From positions 1 to 38,414 of the IMG/VR virus record IMGVR_UViG_3300025073_000106: 38,414 bases of DNA. One strand, 5' to 3'. The position numbers were made by a program, and so were the translations under genes. Below the pieces are notes generated by a model. It was not told the origin of the DNA. It was given only the letters and a program-made list of their open reading frames with translations, and made no database searches. Shown piece by piece: positions 15,593 through 23,004 of the stretch. This DNA is from a virus. The stretch's first letter is position 1; each line of letters begins with the position of its first letter.

Positions 15593-16165
15593 TTATTTGT
15601 CTAAATTTAAAGTCTCTGTACCATGACGCTTCAAACATTGTTCATTTACAATGACAGTCTGACGATTGATTGACATTAACAAATCACAACTGGAGTATGC
15701 AGAAGAATTCCATTCTGGAAATGGACTTGATGCGTCCCAAATATTGAGATATGCAATAGGGATTTTATGAACCGTCCTAAGTTCATATTCCATGGCAAAT
15801 ACATGGGCGAAAAATCTAGGATCCGTAATGAGCAAGAGCATATCAGGTTTTTCATAATGAATAATTTCTCTGATAACTTCTTGATTGCCATATCCGTCAT
15901 GGCAATAAATTTTGCAATAAACGTTCTCCAAACCAGTTTCCTTTTCAATATCAGCACTGGCATCAATTATCTTACCGTGATCTGGATGTTTTAATGCTGC
16001 TCCAAGTTGGACCCAGTCATATTTATCTGCCGTCCCAACCACTATTTCTTTTGCCGCAGTTGCAATTCCAGATGCAAATTGAATAGAATCACATATTAAA
16101 AATATTTTCTTTTTCTTTGGGCGATCAACTCCGATTTTGCGGAGTTTTGGTAATTGTATCTGCAA
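15593..16165 (-). CDS. Split GT-B glycosyltransferase, N-terminal half (190 aa)
   Basis: Acceptor-side Rossmann domain of a GT4-like enzyme: KKKKIFLICDSIQFASGIAT (first strand and glycine loop), KPDMLLLITDPRFFAHVFA, IPIAYLNIWDASSPFP and CDLLMSINRQTVIVNEQCLK, which in whole enzymes leads straight to the interdomain linker. The frame then stops at NLDK. The donor half resumes at 14466. The start is TTG 16165 with AGGA about 9 bases upstream; no ATG is available. The same frame upstream is open back to the previous stop, three bases before ATC-TTG. Confidence 0.78.
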   Translation of the reverse strand: MQIQLPKLRKIGVDRPKKKKIFLICDSIQFASGIATAAKEIVVGTADKYDWVQLGAALKHPDHGKIIDASADIEKETGLENVYCKIYCHDGYGNQEVIREIIHYEKPDMLLLITDPRFFAHVFAMEYELRTVHKIPIAYLNIWDASSPFPEWNSSAYSSCDLLMSINRQTVIVNEQCLKRHGTETLNLDK

Positions 16166-16168
16166 GAT

Positions 16169-16312
16169 TTAAATTCCTTTTTCTTTTATTCTTTGAAAAA
16201 ATTCTTCGTGACAACGGCGGCATTTTATATCAAAATAATATCCAAAAAATCCAACCGCTCGAACTTTATGCCAATATTTTCGATGAAATAACCAACAAAT
16301 TATTCTCTTCAT
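16169..16312 (-). CDS. Small zinc-ribbon-like protein (47 aa)
   Basis: ATG 16312 overlaps the upstream stop as ATGA, and TAA is at 16169. It contains ICWLFHRKYWHK and KCRRCHEEFF, a Cys/His arrangement (CxxC plus upstream Cys/His) like small phage zinc-binding proteins. Basic. Only one stop codon and one codon separate it in frame from the glycosyltransferase N-half. Confidence 0.5.
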   Translation of the reverse strand: MKRIICWLFHRKYWHKVRAVGFFGYYFDIKCRRCHEEFFQRIKEKGI

Positions 16313-16566
16313 TTACACTTCAATAATGTTAAATTTTTAACGTATTCTCTCCGCCATAGTAGATTATTCTTCCTATTTTGACTGACGTAGAAATGATCTC
16401 CTTTGATCAAATAAATCCTTCGGTCGCAACTATTAATACGAACGAAGCAATTTGTCATTTGACTCTTTTCCATGCATTTTTCAGGTTTCATCCAAGTTGA
16501 ACGGTGTTGAGCCTGAAGATTGAGTGAAAACAAGGTTAAAATTGCTGTAATTATAATGTTTTTCAT
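16309..16566 (-). CDS. Small secreted protein (85 aa)
   Basis: MKNIIITAILTLFSLNLQAQ is a typical Bacteroidota-type signal peptide with cleavage expected after AQA/AQ. The mature part is about 65 residues, basic, with three cysteines that could pair (KCMEKSQMTNCFVRINSCDR). Its destination would be the periplasm. Function unknown. Confidence 0.6.
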   Translation of the reverse strand: MKNIIITAILTLFSLNLQAQHRSTWMKPEKCMEKSQMTNCFVRINSCDRRIYLIKGDHFYVSQNRKNNLLWRREYVKNLTLLKCK

Positions 16567-16600
16567 CGTGTAAAAAGTTTGAAAAAATAAATATACAACT

Positions 16601-16801
16601 TTATTCTGGTTTCAATGAAACTCTTTTTCTGGACCTAATACAAGTTGAAACGATCAATCGTCGATTATATTCATCTTCGGTAATCAGTTCTTCATACCAA
16701 CTGAATTGATAGTTCTTTCTGTCCCAACCATCGGGATCATAGACGATGATATCAGGATTCAATTCCTGCCATTCTTGAGATGTCTTTTTAACTTCTTCCA
16801 T
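16601..16801 (-). CDS. Conserved-looking small phage protein (66 aa)
   Basis: Begins MEEVKKTSQEWQELNPDIIV and continues YDPDGWDRKNYQFSWYEELI, then a basic C-terminus. The pattern (NPDxxVYDPDGWDR...FSWYEE) looks familiar from small uncharacterised phage proteins, but I cannot name a family. Short AT-rich gaps flank it on both sides. Confidence 0.6.
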   Translation of the reverse strand: MEEVKKTSQEWQELNPDIIVYDPDGWDRKNYQFSWYEELITEDEYNRRLIVSTCIRSRKRVSLKPE

Positions 16802-16823
16802 TTTCTATAAATATCTTTTTGAA

Positions 16824-17228
16824 TTAAATAAACACTGGTTTTATACCTTTTTTTTCTGCCTTTTTTGCGATTGTCTGATAAAATTTCCAGTCTTTAGAAT
16901 CAGGACTTTCACCAATTACGAGTTTGTCAATTTTAGATAAAAGGCAATCATATCTGTGGGCGAAATGGGTTGGATGAAAGCCTTTCTTGTAATAATCATC
17001 ACTCAATGCGGAATAAAGGTTCTTCCCTGTAAATGATGGATTGAATTCTTGATAAGGCAAACTAAATTCAATTGCTGTCTTTTTAACTTCCTTCTCAATT
17101 CCGGTTGAATTTCCACCAGATATAATTGTTGCAGTTGAACCAAAGGTTGTTTTAACTTTGAACAAGAACTCTTTTACTTCCTTTGACTTGAAGCAAGTTT
17201 CTGATCCGATTATTCCTATTCTGAACAT
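16824..17228 (-). CDS. SLOG / DprA-like Rossmann protein (134 aa)
   Basis: Short Rossmann-type protein: MFRIGIIGSETCFKSKEVKE, then TATIISGGNSTGIEKEVKKT, which is the S-G-G-x-x-G-I-E/D nucleotide- or nucleic-acid-binding loop of the SLOG superfamily (DprA, YspA/DUF2493, LOG). IDKLVIGESPDSKDW gives the later strand. Such proteins bind nucleotides or single-stranded DNA. It overlaps the end of the Cas4-like nuclease gene by 13 bases, so the two are made together. Function in the phage is unknown. Confidence 0.65.
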   Translation of the reverse strand: MFRIGIIGSETCFKSKEVKEFLFKVKTTFGSTATIISGGNSTGIEKEVKKTAIEFSLPYQEFNPSFTGKNLYSALSDDYYKKGFHPTHFAHRYDCLLSKIDKLVIGESPDSKDWKFYQTIAKKAEKKGIKPVFI

Positions 17229-18166
17229 ATCCTTTTATTTCGTGGACAAAGATCTTCCCTCAAATTATATTCACAGAACCTGCAATTAAACCCATTTTTA
17301 CCAGTCTTGGCTTGGAACGGGAATAATGTATTGTATTCTCCGTTAGGCAAAAAGCATGAATTTATGAAGGATTCAAATGATTTCAAAGTTGAATTGTAAC
17401 TTGGTTTACCTTGGGAAGGTTTAAACGTTTGGACTCTTCTCTGTGGATAAGCGGAATCAAGGTCAATTTTTCGCTTTAAAATGATGAACTCAACTTCAAT
17501 TTCATCAATTGGAATATTGTATTGTCTGCTGAAATAAACCTTGTAAATCAACAACTGATCAATCTTGGTTTGATCTTTTTTATCCCATTGATTCCAACCT
17601 TTTGTTGAAGTTTTAAAGTCTCCGATGTAAAATTTTGAACCTTTCTTGTCCTTTATAACTAAGTCTAAAAACCCTGTCAATATAACGTTTGGTTTTTCTG
17701 GAATTGGACATATTTGAATTTCAATCTCCGTTCCGACAAGTTCTTGATTTCTCCTGTCAAAATACTTCGTTCTCTTCTTGCGGAGATATTTCAACGTTTC
17801 AAGCCCATCCAAGTAAAATTCAGTCAATTGTTCTTTGGTTGAAAATTGTTTGCCGTGTTTCTTTACGTCGCCGCCGTAATTTTTCTTCAATTCATCCAAT
17901 AACATCTTATCAAAGTCCATCGCTTCAGATTCTTTAACTGTTTTATTGAAAAGAACGTGAAGCCATGATTGAATGACGGTGTGCATTGAAGTTCCAAAAA
18001 TCATGTGGATTGATGGTTCTTGGGTTTTTATCTTATCAATATATTTCAACTTCCATTGATGTTCACATTTTTGGAACGTTGAATATTGCGAGTAAGAAAT
18101 GAACTTGCAGTTTTCAGGTTTTTCTAACTTTTGATTAAACTTGTCCTGAATATTCGTTACTTTCAA
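17216..18166 (-). CDS. Cas4/RecB-like Fe-S nuclease (316 aa)
   Basis: PD-(D/E)XK exonuclease of the PDDEXK_1/Cas4/AddB type. FISYSQYSTFQKCEHQWKLK carries the first iron-sulfur cysteine (C34), GTSMHTVIQ the conserved His (H62), GFLDLV the first acidic residue (D168) and YIGDFKTSTKG the D-x-K (D183, K185). The C-terminus has CRFCEYNLREDLC (C295, C298, C307), completing a 4Fe-4S cluster. Likely a 5' DNA-end-processing nuclease in phage recombination or replication. No cas genes or array are nearby. The start appears to be TTG (18166). Confidence 0.85.
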   Translation of the reverse strand: MKVTNIQDKFNQKLEKPENCKFISYSQYSTFQKCEHQWKLKYIDKIKTQEPSIHMIFGTSMHTVIQSWLHVLFNKTVKESEAMDFDKMLLDELKKNYGGDVKKHGKQFSTKEQLTEFYLDGLETLKYLRKKRTKYFDRRNQELVGTEIEIQICPIPEKPNVILTGFLDLVIKDKKGSKFYIGDFKTSTKGWNQWDKKDQTKIDQLLIYKVYFSRQYNIPIDEIEVEFIILKRKIDLDSAYPQRRVQTFKPSQGKPSYNSTLKSFESFINSCFLPNGEYNTLFPFQAKTGKNGFNCRFCEYNLREDLCPRNKRICSE

Positions 18167-18171
18167 GTTAT

Positions 18172-18273
18172 TTATTTTTTAAGTTGATTAACTCCTTGTC
18201 CAATCAATGCCCAAATAAATAGACATAGATAAAAAATACCAATTATTATAAAGACATTTGCAATGTGATTCAT
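18172..18273 (-). CDS. Very small membrane protein (33 aa)
   Basis: ATG 18273 overlaps the upstream stop (ATGA). The frame reads MNHIANVFIIIGIFYLCLFI and ends VNQLKK. A single hydrophobic span with a basic end. It fills an otherwise empty 100-base gap. Function unknown. Confidence 0.45.
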   Translation of the reverse strand: MNHIANVFIIIGIFYLCLFIWALIGQGVNQLKK

Positions 18274-18596
18274 TCTTTATTCCATCCTTTAATGAAAGCG
18301 ATTAAATCCCTATGTTGTTGTTCGATGTATGATTTATATGCATTAGGGTATTTTTCAACAAATTCTTGAACCAGTTGAAAGTCATCAATCATATCTTTCT
18401 TTTTTTCTAATTCTTTATTGATCTGGTCAATTAATGGTTCTGGTTCAGAACAATATTGTCTATTAACCAAGTCATTCTGAACTGGTTTCAATGGAACCGT
18501 TATATGTGAAGTCCATCCATTATCAGATAAAGTAACTGGTGATATTTTAACTTCAAATTCCGAATTCACTTTTAACTCGTTTGTCATCGTATCCAT
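18270..18596 (-). CDS. Hypothetical protein (108 aa)
   Basis: Begins MDTMTNELKVNSEFEVKISP; a beta-rich N-terminal half is followed by helices (QLVQEFVEKYPNAYKSYIEQ). It starts 44 bases inside the clamp-loader small-subunit gene; an ATG three codons later is an alternative. No family recognised. Confidence 0.58.
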   Translation of the reverse strand: MDTMTNELKVNSEFEVKISPVTLSDNGWTSHITVPLKPVQNDLVNRQYCSEPEPLIDQINKELEKKKDMIDDFQLVQEFVEKYPNAYKSYIEQQHRDLIAFIKGWNKE

Positions 18597-19008
18597 ACAA
18601 TTTTATAAATGATTTAATTTCAACCATGCCTGACGGCAATTCCATCAAGACATCCATGCACTGTTCTGCTTCATCTTTTGATAATTGCATTTTATCTGCT
18701 AAAAAATCAATTACCTTTCCAAACTTTTTATCCTTCTCAGATTTATTTGAAATATATTTCGTGAAGAACTTTTTCTTTGGAAGTAAATCTAAATAGAACT
18801 TGTAATATAACTTTGTATCAAGTAAATCAGTGGTTGGTTGACATTCTGCAATTACTTCTAAATAATCCAAGTGCATTGAAAACCAACGATTAATCATCCA
18901 AGTCTGAACTTTCTTCTGTTCAGTTTCAGATTGATCTTCCCACTTAACCTTGTTAAAGGTCAAATCGTTCAAAATGTCAAATATCGTCTTTGCCTTTATC
19001 TCTGCCAT
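18553..19008 (-). CDS. 62: Clamp-loader small subunit, gp62-like (151 aa)
   Basis: Resembles the short form of T4 gp62 (clamp-loader subunit A) found in distant T4-like phages. The pattern is FDILNDLTFNKVKWED near the N-terminus, then WMINRWFSMHLDYLEVIAE, KLYYKFYLDLLPKKKFFTKY and a C-terminal helical part. With gp44 it would form the ATPase that loads the sliding clamp. It lies downstream of gp44 (20587-21525), as in T4, but separated by several small genes. The match is by pattern; T4 gp62 itself is longer (187 residues). Confidence 0.75.
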   Translation of the reverse strand: MAEIKAKTIFDILNDLTFNKVKWEDQSETEQKKVQTWMINRWFSMHLDYLEVIAECQPTTDLLDTKLYYKFYLDLLPKKKFFTKYISNKSEKDKKFGKVIDFLADKMQLSKDEAEQCMDVLMELPSGMVEIKSFIKLYGYDDKRVKSEFGI

Positions 19009-19210
19009 AAACTATATTTTCAATGTATTCTGTTAAATTCCAAATACCTGTAAGGATTATAAATGGAATAAAGAATGAAATTATAACTTTGATTCCAGTC
19101 GGCCATTCTTTACAATGGTAAAATAAGAAATCTACTGCATAATTCCAAAGAATTAATGTTAAAATTAGAACAATAATTCCAAAAATGGAATCGTTTAATC
19201 TATTCTTCAT
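18977..19210 (-). CDS. Two-span membrane protein (77 aa)
   Basis: Two hydrophobic segments (FGIIVLILTLILWNYAVDFL and VIISFFIPFIILTGIWNL). The polar C-terminus overlaps the clamp-loader small-subunit start by 32 bases. Function unknown. Confidence 0.58.
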   Translation of the reverse strand: MKNRLNDSIFGIIVLILTLILWNYAVDFLFYHCKEWPTGIKVIISFFIPFIILTGIWNLTEYIENIVYGRDKGKDDI

Positions 19211-19539
19211 TCTTTGTCAAAAGTAAATGTAGCATCAAGTTCAGGTTTGCCATCTTTCACAACGTGCTTGAACTTTGCCTTAATTCCCTTATCTTCCAAT
19301 TCCTTTTCTAAGTTCTTCTCAAATGAAGTTGTTTCAGGTATTTCAATTGGTCTAAAATCAGACGCTTCAGTGAAACCACTTCCAAAAACAACTTTTTCAA
19401 CTTTTTCAGTTTCTAAATACGGTTCAAAGAATTGCTCCCGCGATTCAATTGCCAAACGCTTCCATTCCCATTCATTGATAATCACGCCTTTTGAATGGCG
19501 TTTCCAACCTTTCTTGCAAATAAATAACTTTTCACTCAT
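19207..19539 (-). CDS. Hypothetical protein (110 aa)
   Basis: Basic N-terminus (KLFICKKGWKRHSKGVIINE) and acidic, beta-rich remainder. Preceded by a good ribosome site (AAGGA). Overlaps the membrane gene downstream by 4 bases. No family recognised. Confidence 0.6.
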   Translation of the reverse strand: MSEKLFICKKGWKRHSKGVIINEWEWKRLAIESREQFFEPYLETEKVEKVVFGSGFTEASDFRPIEIPETTSFEKNLEKELEDKGIKAKFKHVVKDGKPELDATFTFDKE

Positions 19540-19590
19540 TTTTCATTCCTTTTTGCCCGTAGGCTTTTATTTGGCCATTTTAGGCCGATT
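19540..19590. other. Short GC-richer gap with small inverted repeats
   Basis: This 51-base gap holds GCC-cgta-GGC and GGCC-attt-ta-GGCC elements, unusual in such AT-rich sequence. Read on the plus strand the first is followed by TTTTATTT, but no plus-strand gene exists to terminate. On the minus strand it lies just upstream of a ribosome site. It may shape the messenger leader. No clear function. Confidence 0.25.
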
Positions 19591-19896
19591 TTACATTTGA
19601 ATTAACTTCGCCGACTTATTTTCCGAACTATTGACTTCTTCTACGACTTCAAGTCCAAGTTTCTCTTCAACATCCTTCATTCCTCTTGGAAGGAAATCTT
19701 TCAATAAATCTCCACAGTCATCGCATCTAAATACCGGAATTGGTTCAATGTGATCTTGAGGTTGGCCTGTTAAGAACTTATTCCATTTTCTGATTAGAAG
19801 TGACTGTTTGAAGAATAATCCTCCACAGTTAGCACATTCAAATCCAGTGCTTTGTTCTAAGGTCAATTGTGGACCTTGAATTGGTTGATTTTGCAT
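19591..19896 (-). CDS. Zinc-ribbon protein (101 aa)
   Basis: Two Cys pairs, FECANCGG and FRCDDCGD, about 30 residues apart, make a zinc ribbon. The N-terminus (QNQPIQGPQLTLEQSTG) and C-terminus are polar. Strong ribosome site (AAAAGGAAA). In T4-like phages similar small zinc proteins sit among the clamp genes; the specific role is unknown. Confidence 0.68.
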   Translation of the reverse strand: MQNQPIQGPQLTLEQSTGFECANCGGLFFKQSLLIRKWNKFLTGQPQDHIEPIPVFRCDDCGDLLKDFLPRGMKDVEEKLGLEVVEEVNSSENKSAKLIQM

Positions 19897-19908
19897 ATAT
19901 ATTTCCTT

Positions 19909-20151
19909 TTAAAATTTTTCAATTAATGGTTTTTCTGGCATTTGATAACTTACAAATCCAGAAGCCCTTGACGTCCAAGTTGATACAGTTTCGGATAAGA
20001 TAGATTTATGATTGCACAAATTACATTGAATCCAAATCGTATCAGTTCTTTTTTCAATCAAATCAGAAATTGATTCATCCCAAGTGTGGAATTGACTTGA
20101 ACCACATTTTGAACAAACTCTTTTTGGTAAATTATCTTGAACTTGTATCAT
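19909..20151 (-). CDS. Zinc-ribbon protein (80 aa)
   Basis: RVCSKCGSSQFHTW and IQCNLCNHKS form a four-cysteine zinc ribbon. Smaller and not clearly homologous to the neighbour at 19591-19896 beyond that motif. Possibly a nucleic-acid or protein-binding adaptor. Confidence 0.65.
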   Translation of the reverse strand: MIQVQDNLPKRVCSKCGSSQFHTWDESISDLIEKRTDTIWIQCNLCNHKSILSETVSTWTSRASGFVSYQMPEKPLIEKF

Positions 20152-20426
20152 TTTAAAAATTGATGGTAATTTTTAATCTGCGATTTTCCAATAAATCTTG
20201 CTTCCGGTCTTTCAACGTATAATGATCTAATTCCATTCAATTCTGACCAATGTTCTGGTTCATCTTCAAATGGAAATAATATCACATCAAACCAAGTACA
20301 ACCTTCACTTCGTGTTGACCTAACAAATTTACAATTCTTTAAAACTCCAGATTGACCATAATTAACCACGCATTCATCTCCTTCCTTCCACTCTTCATAT
20401 TTAAATTGTAGATCTTCTTTTTTCAT
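20148..20426 (-). CDS. Hypothetical protein (92 aa)
   Basis: Begins MKKEDLQFKYEEWKEGDECV, with an SH3-like beta pattern (VNYGQSGVLKNCKFVRSTRS) and a basic end. ATG overlaps the upstream stop as ATGA. No named family. Confidence 0.58.
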   Translation of the reverse strand: MKKEDLQFKYEEWKEGDECVVNYGQSGVLKNCKFVRSTRSEGCTWFDVILFPFEDEPEHWSELNGIRSLYVERPEARFIGKSQIKNYHQFLK

Positions 20427-20590
20427 TTCTTATTGTTTTCAAGTGATTCTAGTAAGTCATCTAATAATCCGTGAATATCTGAAATAATCCATTTCGCATC
20501 ATCGGATTCTATTTCATCGTCTAAAGAATATTCTAGATTATTAATTTCCTGCTTGATGTTATAAAAAATACTTGCGGCTTCTTCATTCAT
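20423..20590 (-). CDS. Small acidic helical protein (55 aa)
   Basis: ATG 20590 overlaps the gp44 stop, and TGA at 20425-20423 overlaps the next ATG. It reads MNEEAASIFYNIKQEINNLE and stays helical and acidic (DDEIESDDAKW). The double ATGA coupling supports it as real. Function unknown. Confidence 0.55.
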   Translation of the reverse strand: MNEEAASIFYNIKQEINNLEYSLDDEIESDDAKWIISDIHGLLDDLLESLENNKK

Positions 20591-21525
20591 GACTTTAAAT
20601 CTCTTAAAATGTTAATGAACATTGCGGCAATTTGGATTTCTTTGTCGAGAACTAATCCGCTCTTTGATTGAAATTCTGCAATGTGAAGTATGATTCCTGC
20701 TCTTTTTCCATCTGGAACAAATTCTTCAAGTTTATCAAATAAATATCTAAACAGGTCGTCAAATTGCCTGACCTTACTGTCTGCGATTATTTGACGAATT
20801 GCATTGAAAGTTAACTTGACGTCTCCTAGATTTTTCAATTCATCAAGAATCATATCACAATAATCAGCGACAATTCTTTCTTGAGAATCAATTTTTAATT
20901 CTCCAGTGATTGAATTTCTCTGAAGTGTCTGAATTGTTTTCCTGAGATCTGGATAGCATTGAGTTACAATAGAAATCAAATCTCTTGGGTCGTATTTGAC
21001 ATTTTCATTGTCAAGAATTGTCTTACAACGAAGCGCAACTGATTTTTTATCTGGAGGCTGAATATGGAATTCGACAAGTCGACTTCTAAGTGGCTGAATT
21101 AAACGTTCTGCGTAATTCGCCGTAAAAATAAATCTAGTATTTTTACTGAACGTTTCAATTATATTTCTGAGAGCAGGTTGAGCGGAATGTGCTACAAGAA
21201 AATCGGATTCGTCAAGAATAATAATCTTCCACCTTGAAAATCCAACTGAACTGGCGAATGTTTTGATTTTATCTCTAACCGTTTCAATGTTATTTTCATC
21301 GCTTGCATTGATGTACATCACATCAGCATCGAGTTCCTTTCCAATTATTTTTGCAGCAGTTGTTTTACCAGAACCTGGCGAGACCGAGTGAAGTAACAGT
21401 GATGGGACATCTCCTTCGGCGATCCATTTACGAACCTTACTGACGAAATCTTCATTTCCAACGTAATCATCAAATGTCTGAGGTCGATATTTCTCGTACC
21501 AAAGTGAATTGACTAAATTTGACAT
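20587..21525 (-). CDS. 44: Clamp-loader large subunit, gp44-like AAA+ ATPase (312 aa)
   Basis: ATPase that opens and loads the sliding clamp. It has the usual clamp-loader start SLWYEKYRPQTFDDYVGNED, a Walker A in SPGSGKTT (residues 49-56), a Walker B in IIILDESDF (D105-E106), a sensor-1 strand FIFTANYAERL and the arginine-finger motif RSRLVEF (about 147-153). The length matches T4 gp44 (319). The gp62-like partner is at 18553-19008, the clamp at 24894-25610. Confidence 0.95.
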   Translation of the reverse strand: MSNLVNSLWYEKYRPQTFDDYVGNEDFVSKVRKWIAEGDVPSLLLHSVSPGSGKTTAAKIIGKELDADVMYINASDENNIETVRDKIKTFASSVGFSRWKIIILDESDFLVAHSAQPALRNIIETFSKNTRFIFTANYAERLIQPLRSRLVEFHIQPPDKKSVALRCKTILDNENVKYDPRDLISIVTQCYPDLRKTIQTLQRNSITGELKIDSQERIVADYCDMILDELKNLGDVKLTFNAIRQIIADSKVRQFDDLFRYLFDKLEEFVPDGKRAGIILHIAEFQSKSGLVLDKEIQIAAMFINILRDLKS

Positions 21526-22568
21526 AAAAGTTTTTTGAATATTTGATTTGAATAATACTTTTCACCCATCTCTTTCGCATCACTTAAAACCACGTCCTTC
21601 CATTTCTCATAATTATCAATCTTTTCCGAAATAAAATCCATCAACTGCAATCTGTTCCTGACAATATACAAGAATTTATTATTCTTCGGCTTTGACAACA
21701 TTGAAGGATATTGATAAATCGCAGGAAACGTGTATTGATACATCAGTCTTTTTGGGACGAACGGAACCAAACCATTGACCATTCCTTCATAGAGCATCAC
21801 TGGATCATATTCTTGGTATGCTCCACAGAACATTCCAATTGATTCCTTCAATAAAATCCTGTATTGCCATCTGTGATTATGCGTCTTTCTAGCAAAGACA
21901 AATTCATAATCTAATTCTGCGGCTAAACCTTTGAATATCTGCGATTGATATTCATTGACAACATCATAAGGAAAAACAATCTTTTTTTCTTTGTCATCTA
22001 AACCAACATCTCTCGTCAAATATTCAAAGGGATAACCAGTGACTTCAAATTGCGTTTTATTTAAGTTCCGACCTGAATATTTGTTCTGAAACAACTTTAA
22101 ATGTTCATCACATAAAAAGCAATTTAAATCGTAAGCGTTGTAAAGTGCTAATTCAAAATCCCTACCCCATTTCTTATGTTTTCTCTTGAACCTTTTCCAC
22201 ATTGGACTCTGTTGATTGAACAGTGAATTGCCCCAGAATCCAATCATCTTAATTTTCAAGCCAAACTCATATCTAAAAAACGACAATGGTACAGCGACAA
22301 AATTCCAAGCGTTCGTGAATATAAAAATATCACCTGACTTGATTTCGTTCTTCGTCACCATGTCCAAAATCACCTTCAATTGATGTGTTTTGAAATTGGT
22401 ATCTGCCCAGAGATACGATTCGTGCCTTAAACTTGAACCTTCGATGATATTGACTTCATATTGATCAAAGTCTATGTCTTTAAAGCATTCCCTCCAATAC
22501 GTCTCGATTCGATTATCAAATGGAGTGTAATCAGTCAGAATGTGAAGAGTTGGTTTTTTCAATATCAA
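21513..22568 (-). CDS. Probable GT-B glycosyltransferase in the replication block (351 aa)
   Basis: Begins KKPTLHILTDYTPFDNRIET, a plausible first Rossmann strand. KSGDIFIFTNAWNFVAVPLS and MIGFWGNSLFNQ belong to the N-domain. ESIGMFCGAYQEYDPVMLYE followed by GMVNGLVPFVPKRL resembles the donor-site region of GT-B enzymes. The start is TTG (22568 or 22562). The identification is moderate. It overlaps the clamp-loader gene by 13 bases, so it is expressed with the replisome, which makes a DNA-related role worth testing. Confidence 0.58.
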   Translation of the reverse strand: MILKKPTLHILTDYTPFDNRIETYWRECFKDIDFDQYEVNIIEGSSLRHESYLWADTNFKTHQLKVILDMVTKNEIKSGDIFIFTNAWNFVAVPLSFFRYEFGLKIKMIGFWGNSLFNQQSPMWKRFKRKHKKWGRDFELALYNAYDLNCFLCDEHLKLFQNKYSGRNLNKTQFEVTGYPFEYLTRDVGLDDKEKKIVFPYDVVNEYQSQIFKGLAAELDYEFVFARKTHNHRWQYRILLKESIGMFCGAYQEYDPVMLYEGMVNGLVPFVPKRLMYQYTFPAIYQYPSMLSKPKNNKFLYIVRNRLQLMDFISEKIDNYEKWKDVVLSDAKEMGEKYYSNQIFKKLLCQI

Positions 22569-22638
22569 TTACAACGAATAATCCGTAAACGAAAGTCACT
22601 AAGTTAAAAATAAACAAAATCCATTCAAATTTAAGCAT
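22531..22638 (-). CDS. Very small membrane protein (35 aa)
   Basis: ATG 22638 overlaps the upstream stop (ATGCTTAA), and the frame ends inside the next gene. MLKFEWILFIFNLVTFVYGL and on is one hydrophobic span with a polar tail. Function unknown. Confidence 0.42.
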   Translation of the reverse strand: MLKFEWILFIFNLVTFVYGLFVVIDIEKTNSSHSD

Positions 22639-22852
22639 CTGCCCGATCACTCGCATTCAAAACTTTACAAATCTTAGTTTCAACGACTGAAATCAATTCC
22701 CATTCAAAGTTTACTCCACGATATTCGGTCGTGATAATTGCTTCGGCATCAGTCACAGTTACGGCATCTTCAATGAGATAAGTGGCAGTTGATTTTTTAA
22801 TCTTACCTTTGTCGTCTTCAATTTTTTCTTTTACTTTTGCAATGTAATTCAT
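22631..22852 (-). CDS. DUF4494-like protein (73 aa)
   Basis: MNYIAKVKEKIEDDKGKIKK followed by TATYLIEDAVTVTDAEAIIT is the pattern of DUF4494 proteins from Bacteroidota and their phages (a Tyr-Leu-x-(D/E)-Ala-x-(T/S) core, then a beta strand). Function unknown. It is one of the clues to the host. Match made by eye. Confidence 0.62.
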   Translation of the reverse strand: MNYIAKVKEKIEDDKGKIKKSTATYLIEDAVTVTDAEAIITTEYRGVNFEWELISVVETKICKVLNASDRADA

Positions 22853-22856
22853 AACT

Positions 22857-23003
22857 TTACTTTTGTTTTAAAAATTTATAGAAATGGTTAGCAACACTGG
22901 TGACATCTTCTTGTGTATAGTTTCCACCAGCGTCTGATTTTATTTTAATGAATTTAACTGCTTCTTTTAAAGCAATTTTTGATAATTTTTGTTCTTCTGT
23001 CAT
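22857..23003 (-). CDS. Small helical protein (48 aa)
   Basis: Start chosen at ATG 23003, one base after the upstream stop; the longer frame overlaps the previous gene. It reads MTEEQKLSKIALKEAVKFIK and looks fully helical. The ending VTSVANHFYKFLKQK is of a type common in small phage proteins. No named family. Confidence 0.52.
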   Translation of the reverse strand: MTEEQKLSKIALKEAVKFIKIKSDAGGNYTQEDVTSVANHFYKFLKQK

Positions 23004-23004
23004 A

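Noticed and set aside
17216-18166. CRISPR-Cas locus suggested by a Cas4-like gene
   Set aside because: No other cas-like gene and no direct-repeat array anywhere in the window. Cas4/AddB-like nucleases are common as stand-alone phage genes.
19540-19590. GC-richer inverted repeats as an origin or attachment site
   Set aside because: Arms of only 3-4 bases, no iterons or integrase gene nearby, and the ribosome site of the next gene overlaps the region.
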